Shown in pieces: positions 26,711 through 32,706 of a stretch of DNA of 64,000 nucleotides. The DNA lies in contig CAVXWW010000008.1 in NCBI GenBank assembly GCA_963765545.1, positions 750,760 through 814,759 on the forward strand, given 5' to 3'. The notes under the pieces are model-generated. The model did no database searches, had not been told where the DNA came from, and saw only the letters and a list, made by a program, of their open reading frames with translations. How positions within the stretch are numbered: the first letter of the stretch is position 1; each line of letters opens with the position of its first letter. The translations under genes were made by a program, and so were the position numbers. Origin of the DNA: JARRPM01 sp963765545. GTDB lineage: Bacteria; Pseudomonadota; Gammaproteobacteria; Pseudomonadales; Halieaceae.

Positions 26711-27211
26711 GTGCTTAAACATTGGACGCTGCTGTGGTTGCTGGGGGTGTTTGCCCTGCCTGCGGCAGCCGGTGTCAAGGTAGGCGAGCCCGCACCGCCG
26801 GTGGCCCTGCCGCTGTTATCCCCGCCCGCTTCACAGGAACTCAGCCTGGCTTCCCTGCGTGGCAAGATCGTCTATCTCGATTTCTGGGCGTCCTGGTGCG
26901 GCCCGTGCAGGGTGTCTTTTCCCCAGCTGGAACAATTGCGCCAGGAACTCGGCCCCCGCGGCTTTGAAGTATTGGCGGTGAATGTGGACGAACAGGAGTC
27001 GGACGCCCTGCACTTCCTCCAGGAACTCCCCGTGACTTATCCCGTGGTGCGCGACGGCAGCGGGGAGACGCCGGGCAACTACGGGATTCTCGGTATGCCA
27101 ACCGGCTACCTGATCGATCGCAAGGGCGTTGTTCGACTGGTGCACCAGGGCTATCGCAAAAGTGACGGCGAAGCCCTGCGCGCCGCTGTCATCGAACTGC
27201 TGGGGGACTGA
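26711..27211 (+). CDS. TlpA-family periplasmic thioredoxin-like protein
   Basis: A 166-residue thioredoxin-fold protein with a signal peptide (MLKHWTLLWLLGVFALPAAAG), the redox motif WCGPC near residue 62 and the cis-proline GMPTGYLID. Such proteins reduce periplasmic thiols, for example apocytochrome c or copper-site cysteines. The start is a GTG 5 bp after the preceding stop, so it is translated as part of the operon. Likely clients here are the CxxCH and CGC motifs of the neighbouring proteins; this is inference. Confidence 0.9.
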   Translation: MLKHWTLLWLLGVFALPAAAGVKVGEPAPPVALPLLSPPASQELSLASLRGKIVYLDFWASWCGPCRVSFPQLEQLRQELGPRGFEVLAVNVDEQESDALHFLQELPVTYPVVRDGSGETPGNYGILGMPTGYLIDRKGVVRLVHQGYRKSDGEALRAAVIELLGD

Positions 27212-27216
27212 TCGCG

Positions 27217-27423
27217 GTGAAGCAACTGACCTGCCTGTTTGTCCTGCTGTGCCTGTGCGGTTGCGAAACAGTGCAGCCCTGGGAGCGGGGCACCCTCGCC
27301 AGGCGTGAGATGCAGTGGGAGCCCGACCGCATGGAGATCAGCCTGCAGGCCCAGATCAATGCCAGCAAGGAAGCGTCTTCCGGTGGGCAGGGTGCTGCCG
27401 GTGGCGGTTGCGGGTGTAACTGA
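27217..27423 (+). CDS. DUF4266-type small lipoprotein with C-terminal GGGCGCN
   Basis: A 68-residue lipoprotein. The signal peptide ends in the lipobox LCGC, giving a mature chain from C16 of only about 53 residues. The middle has VQPWERGTLARREMQWEP, the tail is Ser/Gly-rich (KEASSGGQGAAGGG) and ends CGCN. This fits the DUF4266 family, whose strongly conserved feature is this glycine-cysteine tail. The function is unknown. The start is GTG, 5 bp after tlpA-like. Its TGA overlaps the ATG of the DUF3570 gene by one base, a coupled TGATG. Confidence 0.85.
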   Translation: MKQLTCLFVLLCLCGCETVQPWERGTLARREMQWEPDRMEISLQAQINASKEASSGGQGAAGGGCGCN

Positions 27424-28568
27424 TGGAGAAAAAGCCCGCGCTACTGGCCTTGACCTCCAGTGCACTTTTATTGCCTGCCTACCAGGGCGCCCGGGCAGAT
27501 GCCCCGCCGGAATTTATCGAACTGGGCATGCGTTACAGCAAGTACGAGGAAGACAATACACAGGGCAGCAAGACCTTTGGCGGCAGTAGCCAGCGTTTCG
27601 ACATCGACGCGGCGCAGTTCCACCTGCTGGCACCGGTTGCCGACAACTGGGCGGTGGCGGTGGATGTCCAGTGGGAAGACATGAGCGGCGCCTCGCCCTG
27701 GTTCGTGGGCCAGAGTATCGACGGCGGACCCAAGGTCATCATGAGCGGCGCCAGTATAGAAGATACCCGCACCGAGGTGAGTGTTACCACCCGCTATTAT
27801 TACGATCGCGGCAATGCGGGCTTGAACTACGTTCATTCCGACGAGGATGACTATGAGTCCAATGCCATCGCCCTGGACGGATCCTTCAACAGTGCCGACG
27901 GCATGACCACCTACAGTGGCGCGCTGAGTACCTCTCGGGATGATATCGACCCCACCCAGGGCGCGGTTCCTACCAACACGCTCAGCGATAACAAGGACAT
28001 CAGCTCCGCCTGGGTAGGGGTGAGCCGCATTGTCAGCAAGAATGCCATCGTGCGCTTCGGCCTGGCCTACACTTACCGCGAAGGCTTTCTCACCGATCCC
28101 TACAAGCTGCGCGACAGGCGGCCTGATGAGCGCAAGGAGTGGGCGGTCAGTACCGGTTACAGGCAGTATTTCATCTGGCCCGACGCAGCCTTGCACGCTG
28201 ATTACCGCTACTTTGATGACGACTGGGGTATCGCCTCGCACACGGTAAACCTGGCGTGGCACCAGAACCTGGGGCGCAGTACACAGGTGATCCCCTTCCT
28301 GCGCTATTACAGCCAGGGCGAGGCGGACTTTTTTGCGAATATTGTCGATCTCGATAAACGCTATTACGCCGACGACTACCGCCTGTCATCGTTTGGCGCG
28401 ATCACTGCCGGTTTGCGGCTGCGACATGAAATCGGCAACTGGGCGATCAGTGCGGTGGGCGAGCGCTACGAAACCGATGAGAGCTGGGGTGTCTACAGCG
28501 GGGATGAATCGCCCGCCCTGCTCAAGTACTGGCGCTATTCCTTCGGCCTGGACTACGTTTTCAGGTAA
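27423..28568 (+). CDS. DUF3570 outer-membrane beta-barrel-like protein
   Basis: A 381-residue protein with a signal peptide ending near ARA-DAP. The rest is aromatic, alternating beta-strand sequence (FIELGMRYSKYEED, TEVSVTTRYYYDRGNAGLNYVHS) and it ends WRYSFGLDYVFR, a typical outer-membrane terminal strand. It matches the DUF3570 family, which repeatedly occurs beside DUF4266, TlpA-like and ApbE-like genes. It may form a channel or scaffold in the outer membrane for the small lipoprotein; this is inferred from linkage. Confidence 0.82.
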   Translation: MEKKPALLALTSSALLLPAYQGARADAPPEFIELGMRYSKYEEDNTQGSKTFGGSSQRFDIDAAQFHLLAPVADNWAVAVDVQWEDMSGASPWFVGQSIDGGPKVIMSGASIEDTRTEVSVTTRYYYDRGNAGLNYVHSDEDDYESNAIALDGSFNSADGMTTYSGALSTSRDDIDPTQGAVPTNTLSDNKDISSAWVGVSRIVSKNAIVRFGLAYTYREGFLTDPYKLRDRRPDERKEWAVSTGYRQYFIWPDAALHADYRYFDDDWGIASHTVNLAWHQNLGRSTQVIPFLRYYSQGEADFFANIVDLDKRYYADDYRLSSFGAITAGLRLRHEIGNWAISAVGERYETDESWGVYSGDESPALLKYWRYSFGLDYVFR

Positions 28569-28587
28569 GCCTTCGCGTGCCCCCTCT

Positions 28588-29511
28588 GTGAGTCCTTCCC
28601 ACTATGAACACCGCTTCAAGGCCATGGGCGGCCCCTGTCGCCTGCGGCTTGATTGTGTCGACGCGGCGACGGCGGAGCGGGCCATTGCCGCTGCGGAGGC
28701 CGAGGTTCATCGCCTGGAACACAAGTACAGCCGCTACCTTGCGGATTCGGTCACCAGCATCATCAATCGCGCGGCAGGTACCTCGCAGGCGGTATCCATC
28801 GACCCGGAGACTGCCGGCCTGCTCGGTTTTGCCCAGACCCTCTGGGAGCAAAGCGACGGCCTGTTCGATCTAACCGCCGGTATTTTACGTCGTGCCTGGG
28901 ATTTCAAGTCCGGCCGCCTGCCCGCGCAGTCCACCATAGACCGCTTGCTGCCGTTGATCGGTTGGCAGCAGGTGCAATGGGACCAGAGCTCCATTCTATT
29001 GCCGGCCCCCGGTATGGAGGTTGATTTCGGCGGCTGTGTAAAGGAGTACGCCAGTGACAGCGCCGCCGTCGTCCTGGCCGACCACGGTATCGAACGTGGC
29101 CTGGTGGACCTCGCGGGTGATATGGCCGCGGTGGGTGCCGGTTGCGCCGCCGAGCCCTGGTCGATAGGTATTCGCGACCCCCGCGATAGCCACTGTGCCA
29201 TCGCGCAAATAGCCCTCTCGGGCGGGGGGCTCGCCAGCAGCGGCGATTACGAGCGCTGCCTGATTCACGATGGCCACCGCTACGGTCATATCCTGAACCC
29301 TGCAACAGGCTGGCCAGTGCGGGGCCTGGTGGCTGTCAGTATCCTCGCCCCACAGTGCCTGGTGGCTGGCGGCAGCGCCACCATTGCGATGTTGAAACCC
29401 GAGTCGGAAGCACTGGGGTGGTTGGCGGAACTGGGTTTGCCCTGGCTGGCGGTGGACTCCGCGCTGGGTTGTCACGGTGTTGTCGGCGTTGCCCACACCC
29501 CTGACCGATGA
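28588..29511 (+). CDS. divergent ApbE-type FAD:protein FMN transferase
   Basis: About 307 residues. Family motifs run in order: HRFKAMGG, SDGLFDLTAG, VDFGGCVKEYASD, GLVDLAGDMAAVG, SGDYERCLIHDGHRYGHILNPATGWPV and AGGSATIAMLKP. These enzymes attach FMN to Ser/Thr of exported proteins. Two oddities stand out. No signal peptide or lipobox is present, although many ApbEs are exported. Also, the usual ADALxT metal site reads AGGSAT, so the metal-ligand Asp is Gly while the Thr is kept. The GTG at 28588 is chosen because the conserved start follows it; its RBS is weak. It lies 19 bp after the DUF3570 gene. Confidence 0.82.
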   Translation: MSPSHYEHRFKAMGGPCRLRLDCVDAATAERAIAAAEAEVHRLEHKYSRYLADSVTSIINRAAGTSQAVSIDPETAGLLGFAQTLWEQSDGLFDLTAGILRRAWDFKSGRLPAQSTIDRLLPLIGWQQVQWDQSSILLPAPGMEVDFGGCVKEYASDSAAVVLADHGIERGLVDLAGDMAAVGAGCAAEPWSIGIRDPRDSHCAIAQIALSGGGLASSGDYERCLIHDGHRYGHILNPATGWPVRGLVAVSILAPQCLVAGGSATIAMLKPESEALGWLAELGLPWLAVDSALGCHGVVGVAHTPDR

Positions 29512-29554
29512 TGTTAGTATTTTCCTCCGCCGGAAACACCGTGAGTACCAATCG

Positions 29555-30868
29555 ATGGCAGACAATACAGGCGACGCGATCGCAGCAGTACACCCCTTAC
29601 GGATCCCGGGTCTGGACAGTCCGCTGGGCATGCATGTGCATGCCGTGGCGGATGTGCATGTGTCGGCCGCCATCGCGGCAACCGGTGTCTGGGAGCCACA
29701 GGAAACGCAGTTCCTGCTTGATACCCTGCGTCCCGGCGATGTCTTCGTGGATGTGGGGGCGAATATCGGCTACTTCTCCCTGCTCGCCTCGCGACTGGTG
29801 GGCCCTACCGGACATGTGCTGGCCTTTGAGCCGGAGATGGCGAATTTTGCCCTGCTGGAGGTCAATTGCCGGCTCAACGGCTGCGACAATATCCGCAATT
29901 TCAGGGCAGCGCTGGGCGAGGAAAATGCCAGTGGTACTCTCTACCTCAATGAGCTTAACCTGGGCGACCATTCCCTCTACCCGGATGGGCAGTACGATCG
30001 TGCCGGCCAGGAGATCAGCATCGTCAACGGCTCCCGGCTGATAGCGGCATCCCACCCGCGGGTGAACTTCATCAAGATCGACACCCAGGGTGCGGAGTGC
30101 GATGTGCTGCGCGGCCTGCAGGATCTCATCGCTGCCAGTGCGGACGACCTTATTATGATCATCGAATTTTCCCCGCTGCACCTGCGCAATGCCGGCACGG
30201 GCGGCCGCGCCCTGCTGGAGCTGCTTTCCGGCTACGACTGGCGGATGTACCTGATGGATGTGGATGCGGACGGGTTACTGCCGGTAACGGCGCAACAGGT
30301 GCGCTCCCTGAATGACCTGACCGAGCAGGACCCGGAGTCCGAAGGGTTCTTCAACCTGGTGGTCGCGGGCCGGAATATTGAGGATAACCCCGCCATACAC
30401 TTTGTGCGGGACTGGGGGATGTTTGATAACGCCCTGGAGTATTACCTGCTGGCGCGGCGCATACAGCCCTGGGGCGGTGCCCGGCGTGCGGGCGCGGCGC
30501 TGGAAAACAATCTCTATATGCCTTCTGGCTGGGCGTTCCCGGAGGACTGGGGCCGCTGGTCACTGGGCCGGCGGTCCTGCCTGAAATTTGTGCCTGCCCA
30601 GGATCTGGCCGGGCGCGACGACCTCACACTGCACATTTGCGGCCGTTACTTTGGCCCTCCCGAGGCCACCGGGGTGGTTTTGAATGGGGTAAAGCTCGGT
30701 GACTTCGAGCTGCACGATGCGCTTATACCACTGCCGCCGGGCAGCCTGGTTGCTGGACATGTCGTGCTGGAGCTGACGCATGATCAGCCGCTGCGACCGG
30801 CTGACGTCAGTGACAGTGAGGACGTCCGGGACATCAAGTTCGGGCTGGAAAGCATCTCAGTGTGCTGA
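29555..30868 (+). CDS. FkbM-family methyltransferase with unassigned C-terminal domain
   Basis: A 437-residue protein. The SAM-binding motif VDVGANIGYFSLLASRLVG near residue 66 is followed by LAFEPEMANFALLEVN and NFIKIDTQGAECDVLRGL, the FkbM O-methyltransferase pattern. From about residue 300 on, a separate beta-rich region appears (PEDWGRWSLGRRSCLKF, LHICGRYFG, VVLNGVKLG), resembling accessory domains of surface-glycan enzymes; I cannot name it. The ATG at 29555 is preferred; the frame extends into apbE. It is 43 bp after the ApbE-like gene and is the last gene of the operon. Confidence 0.8.
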   Translation: MADNTGDAIAAVHPLRIPGLDSPLGMHVHAVADVHVSAAIAATGVWEPQETQFLLDTLRPGDVFVDVGANIGYFSLLASRLVGPTGHVLAFEPEMANFALLEVNCRLNGCDNIRNFRAALGEENASGTLYLNELNLGDHSLYPDGQYDRAGQEISIVNGSRLIAASHPRVNFIKIDTQGAECDVLRGLQDLIAASADDLIMIIEFSPLHLRNAGTGGRALLELLSGYDWRMYLMDVDADGLLPVTAQQVRSLNDLTEQDPESEGFFNLVVAGRNIEDNPAIHFVRDWGMFDNALEYYLLARRIQPWGGARRAGAALENNLYMPSGWAFPEDWGRWSLGRRSCLKFVPAQDLAGRDDLTLHICGRYFGPPEATGVVLNGVKLGDFELHDALIPLPPGSLVAGHVVLELTHDQPLRPADVSDSEDVRDIKFGLESISVC

Positions 30869-30918
30869 GGGGCGCCCGGCGAGGGGCGCCCGGCCAGGGG
30901 CGCCCGGCGAGGGGTGCC
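30869..30918 (+). repeat. 3.6 copies of a 14-bp GC-rich tandem repeat
   Basis: GGGGCGCCCGGCGA is repeated at 30869, 30883 (one mismatch) and 30897, with a partial copy at 30911. It starts directly after the FkbM stop. Each unit contains the palindrome GGGCGCCC, so the array can form alternative hairpins. Confidence 0.9.
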
Positions 30919-30971
30919 AGAGGTTGGGATTGCTTGCAACAGTTAAGGTGTTAGAAGTGACGGGGTCGCGA

Positions 30972-30990
30972 AACAAGTGGCTGTTGCCAC
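30972..30990 (-). terminator. weak hairpin terminator candidate for nrdB-side operon
   Basis: GTGGC (30977-30981) and GCCAC (30986-30990) pair around TGTT; on the minus strand they are followed by TTGTTT. It lies 48 bp after the stop of the small gene at 31038. The short stem and broken U tract make this weak. Confidence 0.3.
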
Positions 30991-31037
30991 AAGGACGATC
31001 TTTCCCGGCTATGTGGCCCGGGGGTGGACGAACTGGC

Positions 31038-31235
31038 TCAGTGGATAATGCGGTCCGGGTTCTGCTCGGCATCCAGCTCCCTGGATTTATCCATGGCTGC
31101 TGCCGATTCCTGCTGTTTCATGTAGGTACGCAGGCGACCGACTACACTCGTCATCACATCTATCGTCTGGCTGATTTGATCCAGCGCCATCAGGATAGTT
31201 TCATTATCCATCTGGTTCTTGCCGCTGTTGCTCAT
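31038..31235 (-). CDS. small conserved-looking helical protein downstream of nrdB
   Basis: A 65-residue soluble protein, MSNSGKNQMDNETILMALDQ at the start, then ISQTIDVMTSVVGRLRTYMK, a pattern with heptad-like hydrophobic spacing that suggests a coiled coil. GGGAG precedes the ATG at good distance, supporting translation. It is on the same strand as nrdB, 71 bp downstream, and could be the last gene of the nrdAB unit. I do not recognise the family; a link to ribonucleotide reductase is only positional. Confidence 0.6.
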   Translation of the reverse strand: MSNSGKNQMDNETILMALDQISQTIDVMTSVVGRLRTYMKQQESAAAMDKSRELDAEQNPDRIIH

Positions 31236-31306
31236 ATCACAACTCCCGATTATTGATGTTCTTATTCAATGGTCTTTTATGGCGGCACCAGGGCCGCCCG
31301 GCCGGA

Positions 31307-32605
31307 TCAGTCGCCCCAGTTCAGGGCGCCGCCTGTCTGGTATTCGATAACACGGGTCTCGAAGAAGTTTTTCTCCTTGCGCAGGTCCATGATTTCGGAC
31401 ATCCACGGGAAGGGGTTCTGCACATTCGGGAACTGCTCGGGCAGGCCCAGCTGGGACAGGCGCCGGTTGGCAATAAAGTGCAGGTACTCTTCCATCATGG
31501 CCGCATTCATGCCCAACACACCCCGGGGCATGGTGTCGCGGGCGTACTCGATCTCAAGTTGAGTGCCCTCCAGGATCATCTGGATGGCTTCCTGCTTGAA
31601 CTCTTCAGTCCACAGGTGGGGATTCTCCAGCTTGATCTGGTTGATCACATCGATACCAAAGTTCAGGTGCATGGACTCATCCCGCAGGATGTACTGAAAC
31701 TGCTCTGCCACACCGGTCATCTTGTTGCGGCGGCCCATCGACAGGATCTGGGTAAAGCCACAGTAGAAGAAGATACCCTCGGTCACCGCGTAAAAGCCGA
31801 TCAGGTTGCGCAGCAGGGTCTGGTCGTCTTCCGGGGTGCCGGTCTGGAATGTCGGGTCACTGAGTTCGTGGGTGTGGCTGATACTCCAGGCCGCCTTCTT
31901 GGCAACCGAGGGGACTTCCCGGTACATGTTGAAGACCGCACCTTCGTCCATGCCCAGTGACTCAATGCAGTACTGGTAGGCATGCGTGTGGATAGCTTCC
32001 TCGAAGGCCTGGCGCAGAATGTACTGGCGGCACTCCGGGTTGGTGATCAGGCGGTAGATGGCCAGCACCAGGTTGTTCGCAACCAGCGAGTCCGCTGTAG
32101 AAAAATAACCCAGGTTGCGCATGACAATGCGACGCTCATCCTCGGTCAGGCCGTCCTTGCTGCGCCAGGTGGACACATCGGCGGTCATGTTGATTTCCTG
32201 GGGCATCCAGTGGTTGGCACAGCCGTCGATATACTTCTGCCAGGCCCAGTCGTACTTGAATGGCACCAGCTGGTTGAGGTCGGCGCGGCAGTTGATCATG
32301 GCCTTCTCATCAACCGATACGCGAGCGGCGCCCATTTCCAGCTCTTCCAGCCCCGCGGCCACGTCCAGAGTTTCAACCGACTCCATCGCCCTGGCGATAT
32401 TGTTCGCTATAGCGGCGGGTGGCAGCTGGCTGGCACCCGCGGCGGGCTCTGTCGCCACCGCTTCAACAACCGGCTCTGGCACGGGTTCTGGTGCGGGTTC
32501 TGCCATGGGTTCTGCAACCGGGGCGGACATCGCCGCCTGTTCCGGGATGGCGGCCTCGGCTGCCGGTGTCGCTTCCTGCTTGTCGTAGTCGTCCCAATTC
32601 AACAT
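31307..32605 (-). CDS. nrdB: class Ia ribonucleotide reductase beta subunit
   Basis: Radical-generating subunit, 432 residues. Diiron ligands can be read as D172, E203, H206, E276, E310 and H313, and the radical tyrosine as Y210 (HTHAY), so it is a canonical tyrosyl-radical R2. The C-terminal tail for docking to NrdA is present. Unusual is an N-terminal extension (about residues 11-60) rich in Ala, Pro and Glu with repeated AEP/PEPVPE units, which looks like a flexible linker. It follows nrdA by 101 bp on the same strand. Confidence 0.96.
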   Translation of the reverse strand: MLNWDDYDKQEATPAAEAAIPEQAAMSAPVAEPMAEPAPEPVPEPVVEAVATEPAAGASQLPPAAIANNIARAMESVETLDVAAGLEELEMGAARVSVDEKAMINCRADLNQLVPFKYDWAWQKYIDGCANHWMPQEINMTADVSTWRSKDGLTEDERRIVMRNLGYFSTADSLVANNLVLAIYRLITNPECRQYILRQAFEEAIHTHAYQYCIESLGMDEGAVFNMYREVPSVAKKAAWSISHTHELSDPTFQTGTPEDDQTLLRNLIGFYAVTEGIFFYCGFTQILSMGRRNKMTGVAEQFQYILRDESMHLNFGIDVINQIKLENPHLWTEEFKQEAIQMILEGTQLEIEYARDTMPRGVLGMNAAMMEEYLHFIANRRLSQLGLPEQFPNVQNPFPWMSEIMDLRKEKNFFETRVIEYQTGGALNWGD

Positions 32606-32706
32606 CTTGCTTTGTCCCCTGACTTGTTTTTGCTTGCTAGGTACGTTTTGTTCATATATCTGCTATTCATTTTCTCTCACTGCCGGGTGCGTGTGATGCA
32701 GCCCGC

